A DNA stretch of 64,000 nucleotides. It comes from Kribbella flavida DSM 17836. GTDB taxonomy: Bacteria; Actinomycetota; Actinomycetes; Propionibacteriales; Kribbellaceae. This document shows, one piece after another, positions 24,193 to 31,807 of the stretch. Both the position numbers and the translations under genes were made by a program. The notes below the pieces were generated by a model. It had not been told where the DNA came from. It was given only the letters and a program-made list of their open reading frames with translations, and searched no databases. The stretch is from NCBI RefSeq assembly GCF_000024345.1, contig NC_013729.1:6634001-6698000 (forward strand). Direction: 5' to 3'. Each line of letters starts with the position of its first letter. The first letter of the stretch is position 1.

Positions 24193-24981
24193 CTAAGCCG
24201 ACGCGCCGCCCGCCACCACCGCATTTCGGACCGCCCGCGGTGATCCGCCCAGCTCGCGGTGGCAGGCTTTGTTGAAGGCCTGCAGATCAGGGATGCCGAC
24301 CGAGGCGGCGACGGCCGGGATCGAGAGCGTGGACGCGACCAGCAGGTGCCGGGCGCGGGCCAGGCGTCGGCGCCGGATGTAGGCGACCACCGTGGTTCCG
24401 ATCTCGGCGTGGAACAACCGGGTCAGGTGGTTGTGCGAGATCCCGGCCACCCGGGCCAGCTCCGGGACGGTCAACGGCCGGGCCAGGTTGGCCTCGACGT
24501 ACGCGATCGCGGCGGCCACGGCGGGATGGGTGCCGGTGCGGCCGTCCTCGTCGCCGGTACCGAGTTCGGCGATCCGCCAGAGCGCCGTCCACACCTCCGC
24601 GGCCACCCGGGCGGAGCCGCTCGGCGAGGCCTCGATCGCGGAGCGCAGCAGGTCGGTGAGCAGCGGTGCGGCGGGGCCGGCGTCCTGCACGACCGGTACG
24701 TACGACGGGTCGCCGCCCGGGCGCGGGCGAAAGTGCACGTAGAGGTGCTCCGAGCGGCCCCGGTAGTCGAACTGCACCGGCACCCCGGCCGGCGTCAGGC
24801 TGACGTAGCCCGGCGCGACGGCGTACGTCGTGCCGTCGACGGTGAGGTCGGCGGAGTAGCTGTACAGATGCAGCTGCCACAGGTCCGGCAGGCGGAACAC
24901 GTCGCGGCTGTGGCGCACGCCGTGCACTCCCGCGCCGAGGTTGACCACCTCCGGCGGAAGGCCCAACGGCAACCGAAGCAT
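24193..24981 (-). CDS. AraC-family transcriptional regulator
   Basis: 262 residues. An N-terminal cupin-like ligand domain (WQLHLYSYSADLTVDGTTYA) is followed by two HTH motifs (LTVPELARVAGISHNHLTRL and SIPAVAASVGIPDLQAFNKA) and the usual GGSPRAVR ending. It is divergent from the dioxygenase operon at 25093 and upstream of the GNAT gene. A CACCAATGGTG palindrome lies in its promoter region. It likely controls the dioxygenase pair, since AraC regulators commonly act on divergent genes. Confidence 0.88.
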   Translation of the reverse strand: MLRLPLGLPPEVVNLGAGVHGVRHSRDVFRLPDLWQLHLYSYSADLTVDGTTYAVAPGYVSLTPAGVPVQFDYRGRSEHLYVHFRPRPGGDPSYVPVVQDAGPAAPLLTDLLRSAIEASPSGSARVAAEVWTALWRIAELGTGDEDGRTGTHPAVAAAIAYVEANLARPLTVPELARVAGISHNHLTRLFHAEIGTTVVAYIRRRRLARARHLLVASTLSIPAVAASVGIPDLQAFNKACHRELGGSPRAVRNAVVAGGASA

Positions 24982-24994
24982 GGTGAAAAGCTAC

Positions 24995-25005
24995 CACCAA
25001 TGGTG
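24995..25005. promoter_or_regulatory. short palindrome in the araC/dioxygenase intergenic region
   Basis: CACCA-A-TGGTG, perfectly symmetric, 14 bases upstream of the AraC-family start and 88 bases upstream of the dioxygenase. Could be a regulator site; too short to be sure. Confidence 0.35.
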
Positions 25006-25092
25006 ATCTCAACCGACGCGAAACAACGACATCCGAACCTAGCCTGGACGAGTAGAAACCACCACGGACCCGGCGCCCCGACAGGGAGATAC

Positions 25093-25953
25093 ATGCCTCA
25101 TCCCCAGCGCAAGAACCTGCTCACCTCGGTTCAGATGGCCCATTTCGTCGTCACCGGCGCGCTGCGGATGGACGCCGTCGTGCCTGCCGAGCTGAACCAG
25201 CAGGCGCTCGACGTGCTCCAGGCCGGCATCCCCGGCGTCCCCTACGGCACCCCGCTGTCGGAGGCGTTCGTGGACAGCGAGTTTGTCCAGCGGCTGGTGC
25301 AGCTTCCGGAGGTCGCCGGCGCGATTCACAGCCTGGTCGGCCCGGAGCCGACCGTCGACCACCACGCGGTGCACATCCGCAAGGCGCACGAGGGCGAGGC
25401 GCAGAACCTGCACGGCGACGCGATCATCGACGTCCGGCCGGACGCCTTCGACGTGCAGCTCATGTATTACCCGCAGGAGGTGACGCTCGAGATGGGCGGC
25501 ACCCTCAGCGTGCCCGGCAGCCACCTGCGCCGGACCAACGAGTCCGACACCGGCCGGTACCAGAACCTGCTCGGTCAGACCCGGCTCACCTGCCCGGCCG
25601 GCACAGTGGTCTTCCTGCACCACGGCATCTGGCACGGCGGCCGGCGCAACGACAGCGCGATCGACCGGTACATGTTCAAGATCCGGTTCAACCCGACCGT
25701 CCGGCAGGTCCGGCTGTGGAACACCGACGACCTGTACGACGAGCAGGTGGCCGCCGAGCTCGGCCAGACCTTCCCCTGGTACGAGAACGCGACCGGGCGG
25801 CTGGAGATCTACAACCGGATCAAGCTCTGGCAGGCACTCACCGGCGACGACACCTTCGACCCGGACTACTGGGTCACCCGGGTGTCGAACCGCCCGCAGC
25901 GCGTCGTCGCCCAGCGCAGCCTCAACCCGCACGCGGCGAAGGAGATGTCATGA
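25093..25953 (+). CDS. phytanoyl-CoA dioxygenase (PhyH)-family Fe(II)/2-oxoglutarate enzyme
   Basis: 286 residues. The facial triad is visible as NLHGDAIID (His-x-Asp, about residue 105) and the distal histidine in VVFLHHGIWHGG (about residue 180). GGTLSVPGSHLRRTNESD is the conserved PhyH strand loop. The enzyme hydroxylates an unknown substrate using 2-oxoglutarate and oxygen. ATG 25093 follows CAGGGAGA. It overlaps the next gene by ATGA and is divergent from an AraC regulator. Confidence 0.87.
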   Translation: MPHPQRKNLLTSVQMAHFVVTGALRMDAVVPAELNQQALDVLQAGIPGVPYGTPLSEAFVDSEFVQRLVQLPEVAGAIHSLVGPEPTVDHHAVHIRKAHEGEAQNLHGDAIIDVRPDAFDVQLMYYPQEVTLEMGGTLSVPGSHLRRTNESDTGRYQNLLGQTRLTCPAGTVVFLHHGIWHGGRRNDSAIDRYMFKIRFNPTVRQVRLWNTDDLYDEQVAAELGQTFPWYENATGRLEIYNRIKLWQALTGDDTFDPDYWVTRVSNRPQRVVAQRSLNPHAAKEMS

Positions 25954-26258
25954 CTGTCCAGGCCCCCGAGACAAGCCAGCAGACCGTCCGCCAGCAGGTT
26001 CTCGTGCTCTACCTGGCCTCGTCCGCATTGGACTCGCGCACGGTCGGCTGGTCGACGTACGACGGCACCGGCGCGACCGCACCGACGACCGGTGACTCCG
26101 ACGTTCCGCCGTACGCGAGCGGGCTGGAGGCGCTGAAGGACGGCTGGCGGCTGTTCCAGGCCGCGCAACTGCTGCCGCCTCAGCCCGGTCACGAGTACGA
26201 CGTGTCGTTCCTCAAGCACGAGTTCTTCTTCGAGAAGCTCGTCACGGTGCAGGCCTAA
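25950..26258 (+). CDS. small conserved partner of the PhyH gene, unknown function
   Basis: 102 residues, start overlapping the dioxygenase stop (ATGA), so translation is coupled. No known domain: after a hydrophilic N-terminus comes LVLYLASSALDSRTVGWSTYDGTG-like sequence and an acidic C-terminus ending KHEFFFEKLVTVQA with three phenylalanines. Not a membrane protein. The coupling suggests a subunit or dedicated helper of the dioxygenase. Its stop codon overlaps the stop of the convergent lactonase gene. Confidence 0.65.
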   Translation: MTVQAPETSQQTVRQQVLVLYLASSALDSRTVGWSTYDGTGATAPTTGDSDVPPYASGLEALKDGWRLFQAAQLLPPQPGHEYDVSFLKHEFFFEKLVTVQA

Positions 26259-27274
26259 ACCGGCAGGACACAGACCGGTTTCGGCCAGGACAGCGGCGTC
26301 CCCGTTGCGGTGAGGGCGCCGCTGGACTGGTCGACGGTGAACACCGCCACGGCGTCGGAACGCTCGTTCGCGGCGTACAGCTGGGTCGCATCCTTGCTGA
26401 ACGCGAGGTGCCGTGGCCAGCTCCCGCCGGAACCGATCGTCTGGACCAGCTCGACGCCGAGGCCGTCGCCGGCGACCGCGAACACCGCGATCGTGTCGTC
26501 GCCGCGGTTCGAGCCGTAGACGAACCGGCCGTCGGGCGAGACCAGCACCTCGGCCGGGAAATTGTCGCCCTCGGCGCCGTCCGGGCGGGTGGACACGGTC
26601 TGGGTGACGGCCAGCTTGCCGTCGGCGTAGCTGCAGACGATCAGGGTGGAGTCCAGCTCGGTGATCAGGTACGCCGCGGCGCCGCTCGGGTGGAAGACCA
26701 GATGCCGCGGTCCCGCGCCCGGGCGCACCTCGAGCCGCCCGGCCTCCTCCAACCGGCCGTCCGGGGTGAGCCTGGAGACGTGCACGGAGTCCGAGCCGAG
26801 ATCCACGTCGAAGGCGTACTCCCCGGCCGGGTCGAAGGTGACCTGGTGGGAGTGCGGGCCTTCCTGGCGTGCGGCGTTCGGGCCGGTGCCCTCGCGCTGC
26901 AGGAACTGGGTCGCCTCGCCGAGCGACCCGTCGGCCGCGATCGGGTGGACCGCGACCGAGCCGGAGCCGTAGTTGGCGCTCAGCAGGTAGTTGCCGGAGG
27001 GGTCGATCTGCAGGTGGCACGGGTGCGCGCCACCGGTCGGCTGGTCGTTGAGCAACGTCAGCCCACCGTCCGCCCCGACCGCGAACGCGCTCACCCGTCC
27101 CGCGTCCAGCTCGTTCGCCGCGTACACGAACCGCCCGTCCGCCGACCGGGTCAGGAACGACGGATCGGTCGTCTCGACCGCCACCTCCATCGCCTCGACG
27201 GTCCCGGCCCCGATCCCGGTCCCCCCGCCGTCCTGACTGGTGTAGCTCCCGACGTAGATCCGCTCCGAAGTCAT
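26255..27274 (-). CDS. lactonase-family beta-propeller protein (6-phosphogluconolactonase-like)
   Basis: 339 residues with seven propeller blades, each with a Asp/Asn-Gly-Arg-Phe-Val-Tyr-type strand (DGRFVYAANELDAG, SGNYLLSANYGSG, DGRFVYGSNRGDD, DATQLYAANERSD). This is the YbhE/Pgl-like family that hydrolyses 6-phosphogluconolactone or related sugar lactones. No signal peptide, so cytoplasmic. The motif PHSHQVTFDPAGEY and GPRHLVFHP are characteristic. Monocistronic, convergent with the dioxygenase operon. Confidence 0.85.
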   Translation of the reverse strand: MTSERIYVGSYTSQDGGGTGIGAGTVEAMEVAVETTDPSFLTRSADGRFVYAANELDAGRVSAFAVGADGGLTLLNDQPTGGAHPCHLQIDPSGNYLLSANYGSGSVAVHPIAADGSLGEATQFLQREGTGPNAARQEGPHSHQVTFDPAGEYAFDVDLGSDSVHVSRLTPDGRLEEAGRLEVRPGAGPRHLVFHPSGAAAYLITELDSTLIVCSYADGKLAVTQTVSTRPDGAEGDNFPAEVLVSPDGRFVYGSNRGDDTIAVFAVAGDGLGVELVQTIGSGGSWPRHLAFSKDATQLYAANERSDAVAVFTVDQSSGALTATGTPLSWPKPVCVLPV

Positions 27275-27348
27275 CCCCCCACCCTGCCAGGTCCGCCGGT
27301 CCTCGGCACCCGCAGGCGGTCGCGATCCGGACGATTCAGCGGAACTGT

Positions 27349-27408
27349 GAACACCAAGCCGGGTCCTTGACCAAGACATGACCTGTTCAAGGCCTCCGGT
27401 TGGTGTTC
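27349..27408. repeat. 60-base nested inverted repeat
   Basis: GAACACCAA (27349-27357) pairs with TTGGTGTTC (27400-27408), then CCGG with CCGG, then CCTTGA with TCAAGG inside, around a short loop. It lies between the stop of the nucleotidyltransferase operon and the start of the lactonase on the same strand, so it could be a terminator, but it is longer than the simple terminators in the window. Confidence 0.5.
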
Positions 27409-27437
27409 GAGGTCTCTTGAGCAGCTGGGTGGGTGGC

Positions 27438-28241
27438 TCAGCGCGGGGGCTGCTCAGCGAAGTACGGGGCGAGGCGGCGGTGTACGGCGTTGGCGAAGTC
27501 GGTGGGCCAGGGGACGGCGGTGCGGTGGCAGAGGTCGCGGGCCAGGGGGAGGAACGCATCGAGGCAGGCTTGCTGGACGGCGATCGCGGACTCGCGAGTG
27601 GCGGCGATCGGCGGGAGGGACTCGACGAGGTGGAAGTGTTCGGGGGTGAGCAGCGTCGACAGGTGCAGGGCGCCACCTCGATCCTCCACCTCGACCGACT
27701 CGACCATGAGCTGGATCAGCATCGTGCGCAGCAGCGTCGAGCCGGATGCGGCGACGACGTAGTCTCGGCGGCCCAGCGCGACCGGCAGCAACGCGGCCAC
27801 CCGCAGGAACTCCGGGACGAGCCGGCCGACCACCTCCGGCGACGGACCGGCGATCGGCCCGGTCGGCGGAAGCGTCGCGTCCAGGCCGTCCCGGTCGAAC
27901 ACCACCCGCGCCGTACGCCGGGAGCGGCCGCGCAGCACGTCCTCCGGTCCGGCCGTCAGGTCGAAGCGCAGCCAGTCCTCGCCGACGACCTGGTTGAAGA
28001 CGGTCGTCCGGCCGAAGGTCATCGTCTGGTGGAAGACCAGCGGCAGCGACCGCTCAACCAGCGCAGGCCAGCCGGCCACGAATTCCTCGAGCTTGTGGTC
28101 AGCGAGCACCGCCACCAGATCGAGGTCGCTGAACTCGTCGTCCGTGCCGCGGGCCGTACTGCCGATCACCCACAGGCCGCGCACCCGCTCGTCGTTCTCG
28201 AGCCACTCGGTGATCCGCTCGAGCAGGTCCTGGCGGTTCAC
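27438..28241 (-). CDS. nucleotidyltransferase-domain protein
   Basis: 267 residues. The N-terminal nucleotidyltransferase core is WVIGSTARGTDDEFSDLDLVAVL, with the GS-x10-DxD-type metal aspartates SDLDL, as in aminoglycoside or lincosamide adenylyltransferases and minimal NTases. The C-terminal helical part is unassigned. GTG 28241 overlaps the stop of the upstream GNAT gene (GTGA), so the two are coupled. Antibiotic resistance is possible but not shown; the substrate is unknown. Confidence 0.75.
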   Translation of the reverse strand: MNRQDLLERITEWLENDERVRGLWVIGSTARGTDDEFSDLDLVAVLADHKLEEFVAGWPALVERSLPLVFHQTMTFGRTTVFNQVVGEDWLRFDLTAGPEDVLRGRSRRTARVVFDRDGLDATLPPTGPIAGPSPEVVGRLVPEFLRVAALLPVALGRRDYVVAASGSTLLRTMLIQLMVESVEVEDRGGALHLSTLLTPEHFHLVESLPPIAATRESAIAVQQACLDAFLPLARDLCHRTAVPWPTDFANAVHRRLAPYFAEQPPR

Positions 28242-28771
28242 TCGTTCAGCCGTTTGCCGTACAGGGCCGAGTCGGGCCAGAGCTCGGGAACCAGGATCTG
28301 CCAGCCTTTGCGCAGGTAGAGCCGGGGAGCCGGCCGGTCGTCGGTGTAGGTGGTGAGCAGCGCCCGGGCGTGCGGCAGGTCCGTCATCAGGGCGTCGTGC
28401 AGACCGGCCCCGACACCTTGCCCCTGGACCTCGGTGGCGACGGCCAGCTCGACGAACTCGAAGTGGCCGCCGACCCACTCGGCGACGATCTCCGGCGGCG
28501 CGTGCTCGGCGACCCGGTCGGACCACCACTGGCCCCGATCACCCGTGTAGCCGTACGCGAATCCAGTGATCGCGTTGTCCGCGGCACGTCGGCTGACCAC
28601 CAGCTTGAAACCGTCCCGCTCGGTATGCCGGGGCAACTGCTCGGTGACGAACCTGTCGGCCGCCGCGGGATCCTCGTCGTACCCGGGCGCTCCGAAAGCC
28701 GACGCGTACACACGCCGCAGCTCTCCGGCGGCCGCCAACGTCGCTGCTTGGTCGAGTACCTCGAGGTTCAC
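28238..28771 (-). CDS. GNAT acetyltransferase
   Basis: 177 residues. The acetyl-CoA loop is EVQGQGVGAGLHDAL (about residues 118-132), preceded by HFEFVELAVAT and followed by HARALLTTYTDD and RLYLRKGWQIL, the conserved GNAT C-terminal strand. Encoded four bases overlapping a nucleotidyltransferase, an arrangement seen for paired small-molecule-modifying enzymes. Substrate unknown. Confidence 0.85.
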   Translation of the reverse strand: MNLEVLDQAATLAAAGELRRVYASAFGAPGYDEDPAAADRFVTEQLPRHTERDGFKLVVSRRAADNAITGFAYGYTGDRGQWWSDRVAEHAPPEIVAEWVGGHFEFVELAVATEVQGQGVGAGLHDALMTDLPHARALLTTYTDDRPAPRLYLRKGWQILVPELWPDSALYGKRLNE

Positions 28772-28795
28772 GTCTCGAGGTTATCGATCCTCGGG

Positions 28796-29179
28796 TCAGG
28801 ACGTGGACTGTGTCGCGGAGGTCAGGTCGGCCGCCAGCGTGGGCGCTTCCGGCGTACTGACGAGCAGCACGTGGTAGCCGATCAGGTCCGCGCCTTCCGC
28901 CGTCGTCGTGAGCCGCAGCGCCGGCCGATCGCGCCGCACGCTGACGAAATGGCGGACGCCGGTACCGATGCCCCAGCGGCCGACCTTCAGCACGCCGGTC
29001 ACCACGAGGCCCGACCGAGCCCCCGGCGTGGCGGTCCACCGCGTCGGCTGGTCGACCACGCCGACGGTGGCGATCAGGTCGGCCGGTACGACGAACCGGG
29101 ACCGGCCGGCGGCGAACAACCGCTCCCACCAGGCCAGCTGGATGATCACGGTTCGGTCGTGCACACGTACTGTCGCCAT
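28796..29179 (-). CDS. conserved hypothetical protein
   Basis: 127 residues, mainly beta: VRVHDRTVIIQLAWWERLF, FVVPADLIATVGVVDQP, GIGTGVRHFVSVRRDRPALRL. The pattern resembles the PH-like/bPH_2 fold of small actinobacterial proteins. No signal peptide or membrane helix. It is divergent from an HTH regulator with a perfect operator between them, so it is likely that regulator's target. Confidence 0.6.
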   Translation of the reverse strand: MATVRVHDRTVIIQLAWWERLFAAGRSRFVVPADLIATVGVVDQPTRWTATPGARSGLVVTGVLKVGRWGIGTGVRHFVSVRRDRPALRLTTTAEGADLIGYHVLLVSTPEAPTLAADLTSATQSTS

Positions 29180-29198
29180 GTCCGCTGCTCCTCTACAT

Positions 29199-29218
29199 TG
29201 TTTCCAATAGTGGAAACA
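29199..29218. promoter_or_regulatory. perfect operator between hypothetical gene and HTH regulator
   Basis: TGTTTCCA, ATAG, TGGAAACA: both 8-base arms are exact inverted repeats. It lies 20 bases before the minus-strand start and 10 bases before the plus-strand start; a further half-site TGGAAAC sits on the regulator's own start (29229-29235). A strong candidate for autoregulation and control of the neighbour. Confidence 0.75.
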
Positions 29219-29227
29219 TTACCAGGA

Positions 29228-29767
29228 ATGGAAACCACAGGCCAGATGCCGGCGACCTCTTCCCTCGTGGACCTGCTGCACCACCCGCTGCGGTGGCGGA
29301 TCACCCAGCTGCTGATCGGCCGCTCGCTGACGACGCGCGAGCTCGCCGAACTGCTGCCGGACGTCGCGACGACGACGCTCTACCGCCAGGTCGGGATCCT
29401 GGTGAAGGCCGGCGTGCTGATGGTGACCGCCGAGCACCAGGTCCGCGGCGCCGTCGAGCGCACGTACACCCTGAACACGCAGGCCGGTGACGCCGACCAC
29501 GACGGCGTCGACGCGGACCGGCTGCGGACGATGTTCACGGTGTTCGTCGCCGGGGTGGGCGGCCACCTCGACCAGTACCTGGAGCGCGAGCAGATCGACC
29601 CGCTGGCCGACGGCATCGCCTTTCGGCAGACCGCGCTCAACCTGTCGGACGAGGAGCTCGCCGAGTTCCTGACCGCCTTCGGCGAGTTCCTGGCGCCGTA
29701 CGTCGCCCACTCGCCCGCTCCGGATCGCACCCGGCGGGTGCTGTCGACGATCCTCATCCCGGACTGA
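29228..29767 (+). CDS. winged-helix (ArsR-like HTH_20) transcriptional regulator
   Basis: 179 residues. The HTH is SLVDLLHHPLRWRITQLLIG then TTRELAELLPDVATTTLYRQVGILVKAGVLM, as in the ArsR/YqjA-like helix-turn-helix family; no metal-binding cysteines are seen. The C-terminal half is helical. ATG 29228 is chosen since longer in-frame starts lie across the operator. It is convergent with the next gene (six bases). Confidence 0.82.
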   Translation: METTGQMPATSSLVDLLHHPLRWRITQLLIGRSLTTRELAELLPDVATTTLYRQVGILVKAGVLMVTAEHQVRGAVERTYTLNTQAGDADHDGVDADRLRTMFTVFVAGVGGHLDQYLEREQIDPLADGIAFRQTALNLSDEELAEFLTAFGEFLAPYVAHSPAPDRTRRVLSTILIPD

Positions 29768-29773
29768 GCCGGG

Positions 29774-30457
29774 TCAGAGCTCGGCTTTGCGGCCGTGGCG
29801 GCTGGAGCTGTAGGCGAGCTCGCGAAGTTCCCGCAGCCAGGCGGGAGCCAGGTCCAGGCCTGCCGGGTGGTTGAGCACCGGGTCGATCACCGGATGGTCC
29901 GGGCGCGGTGACCTGAGCCGGAGGACACCGACAGGTTTCCAGCCGTCGCGCCGGCCGGCGACGGACACGGTGAACTCCTTCGGCGCCTCCCTGGTCAACG
30001 CTTCCACCGAGGCGTGCCCAAGGTCCGAGCCGGTCGCCGTCAGGCGCATCCAGAGCCGGCGATCACCCACGGCGTACGGGCTGAGGGTCGAGTACGACGT
30101 GCTGTCCCAGCTGCGGGCGGGGCGCGGCAGCCAGCGGGTCAAACGGCCCTGGCCGGCCGTGGAGAACAGGATGTCCCACAGGCCGGTGCCGAGATCGGCC
30201 CGAACGGCGATGCCGAGCACGTCCGCGCGGGAGCCGGGCGTACCCGCGCCCTTCGACAGCTTGGCCAGGGCACGATGGGTGCCGGTCGGGAACGGGTGCG
30301 CCTGCTCGTCGAGCACCAGCGTCGCGTCGAAGCTCTGCGCCCGCGGGTGAACGGCCGGCGCGCGGCGCACCCGGGCCAGGGTGTGAAAGATCGCGCCGAC
30401 CACAGAACGCAGCGGCGCGACCAGAACTGTCGGTCGTAGTCGTTGGTCAGTCGTCAC
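29774..30457 (-). CDS. conserved actinobacterial protein (often called phosphodiesterase)
   Basis: 227 residues. Sequence features such as PFPTGTHRALAKLSKGAG, SRADVLGIAVRADLGTGLWDILFSTAG and YSTLSPYAVGDRRLWMRL recall a family of catalase-fold-related proteins in Streptomyces, which databases often annotate as phosphodiesterase; no active-site motif supports that name here. It overlaps the end of the DUF1360 gene by 11 bases, so the two form an operon. Function unknown. Confidence 0.6.
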   Translation of the reverse strand: MTTDQRLRPTVLVAPLRSVVGAIFHTLARVRRAPAVHPRAQSFDATLVLDEQAHPFPTGTHRALAKLSKGAGTPGSRADVLGIAVRADLGTGLWDILFSTAGQGRLTRWLPRPARSWDSTSYSTLSPYAVGDRRLWMRLTATGSDLGHASVEALTREAPKEFTVSVAGRRDGWKPVGVLRLRSPRPDHPVIDPVLNHPAGLDLAPAWLRELRELAYSSSRHGRKAEL

Positions 30458-30986
30458 CGCTCGCCAACCGGGTCAGGTATCCGTGGGACAGGTTCAGCAG
30501 GTCCGCGCCCGCCAGCGTGGCCAGCGCCGCCGCCGTGAATCTGGTGGCCCGCGGCATCAGTACGAGTCCGGCCGAGTACGTCGCCGTGGCCCACACGGAC
30601 ACGCAGAACGGACAGGTGAGCAGCTCGCCGATCGTGCGCTGCACGCCCGTGCCCCGGGCTTCCTCGTTGGTCTCGGCCGGCGCACCGGGCCCCCGGTACT
30701 GCGTGAACGGGGCGCGCACCGGAGCCGTCACCGAGTTCTTCGCCGCGAGCCGGCTCGCCCGGAACACGGCCGCGGCACCGACCAGCAGATCGAGCGGCTC
30801 GACCCGGGCCGGGAGCTTCCGGCCGGCCACCCGTCCCGCGGCGGCCAGCGCCCCGCAGTACGCGGTGAACGCGGTCATCGCGCCCGCGTAGCCGCGCAGC
30901 GACTGCTCGGCGCCGTACTGGTCGGCCAGCCGCCGGGCTTGGGCCCGGGCGCGGACGGACCAGGGTTTCTCGTGCATCGCGGTCAT
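30447..30986 (-). CDS. DUF1360 membrane protein
   Basis: 179 residues if ATG 30986 is used; a second ATG at 30977 is possible and neither has a clear ribosome site. The DUF1360 hallmark LLTCPFCVSVWATATY lies near residue 130, with neighbouring hydrophobic segments AAVFRASRLAAK and FTAAALATLAGADLLNL. The two cysteines are invariant in the family. Membrane-associated; function unknown. Overlaps the downstream gene. Confidence 0.8.
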   Translation of the reverse strand: MTAMHEKPWSVRARAQARRLADQYGAEQSLRGYAGAMTAFTAYCGALAAAGRVAGRKLPARVEPLDLLVGAAAVFRASRLAAKNSVTAPVRAPFTQYRGPGAPAETNEEARGTGVQRTIGELLTCPFCVSVWATATYSAGLVLMPRATRFTAAALATLAGADLLNLSHGYLTRLASGDD

Positions 30987-31116
30987 GCGTGCGGGTACCC
31001 ATCCGGCCCGGCCGGGAACCACACCCACCGATGGTTGCCTCGGCGAAGTTTTCAGGGGCCTCGGGTGGGCACTACCAGGGCCTGTGGACGCCGACGAGAC
31101 CGAGGAGGACGAGGCG

Positions 31117-31422
31117 ATGAGCGAGTCCGAGAACGACGACTACCGCCCGACCGTGGACGACGTCGATCCGAGTGCGCTGGCGGTGAACTCCGTCGACGAC
31201 AGGGTCCGGGTTTCCGCCGATCCGAGCGAGACCGAGATCGTCGACTCCGTGGGCGAGACGCTGCGGGTCGACGAGGAGAACGACGGCGACCGAGTTCGGG
31301 CGCCGGAAGAGGTCAGCGGCGGCGGCCCGGCCGAGCCGCCGTCGGGTGAGCCACCGTCGGCTGCGGCGTCCGGTGTGATCGGCAGCGCGGACGACGCCCG
31401 GCCGGGAGGTGGACCGTCGTGA
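31117..31422 (+). CDS. small acidic protein, unknown
   Basis: 101 residues, very acidic (SESENDD, DDVDP, ETEIVDSVGETLRVDEENDGD) with a Pro/Ser/Ala-rich tail. It looks intrinsically disordered. GAGGAGG lies upstream of ATG 31117. It overlaps the next gene by GTGA, and a third acidic gene follows, so it belongs to a small operon with a DUF5709 protein. Function unknown. Confidence 0.6.
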   Translation: MSESENDDYRPTVDDVDPSALAVNSVDDRVRVSADPSETEIVDSVGETLRVDEENDGDRVRAPEEVSGGGPAEPPSGEPPSAAASGVIGSADDARPGGGPS

Positions 31423-31760
31423 CCACCCGGCCCGAGGGCGCACTGCCGCTGCCGGACTACGACCACATCCCGTTCGGATCGCTGGCGGCACGCGTACGGA
31501 CGCTGGACATCCAGCAGCTGGAGCAGCTGATCGGGTACGAACGCAACCACGCGCAGCGGATCCTGGTCCTGGAGCTGCTCGAACACCGTCGCGACGAACT
31601 GAAGGCCGGCGCCGAGCCGACCTCGGGTTCACCGACAGCGTTCATGCCGGAGACGGCGGGACCGCCGGACAGTGGATCGGTGGTCGGGGCCGAGTCCGGT
31701 CCCGCGATCAACCCGCCGGCGCACGGTGACCCGACGAACCCGTCGCAGCCGCGAACCTGA
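31419..31760 (+). CDS. DUF8129-like small protein
   Basis: 113 residues. The N-terminal 60 residues are LPLPDYDHIPFGSLAARVRT then LDIQQLEQLIGYERNHAQRI and LVLELLEHRRDEL, a helical module I recognise from actinobacterial small proteins of unknown function. The C-terminus is Pro/Ser/Gly-rich and disordered. GTG 31419 overlaps the previous stop. Possibly a stress or envelope-associated protein, by neighbours only. Confidence 0.65.
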   Translation: MTTRPEGALPLPDYDHIPFGSLAARVRTLDIQQLEQLIGYERNHAQRILVLELLEHRRDELKAGAEPTSGSPTAFMPETAGPPDSGSVVGAESGPAINPPAHGDPTNPSQPRT

Positions 31761-31807
31761 TCGGTTTCCCGCGACCAGGCCGATCACGACCCTACGAGGA
31801 GATTCCG

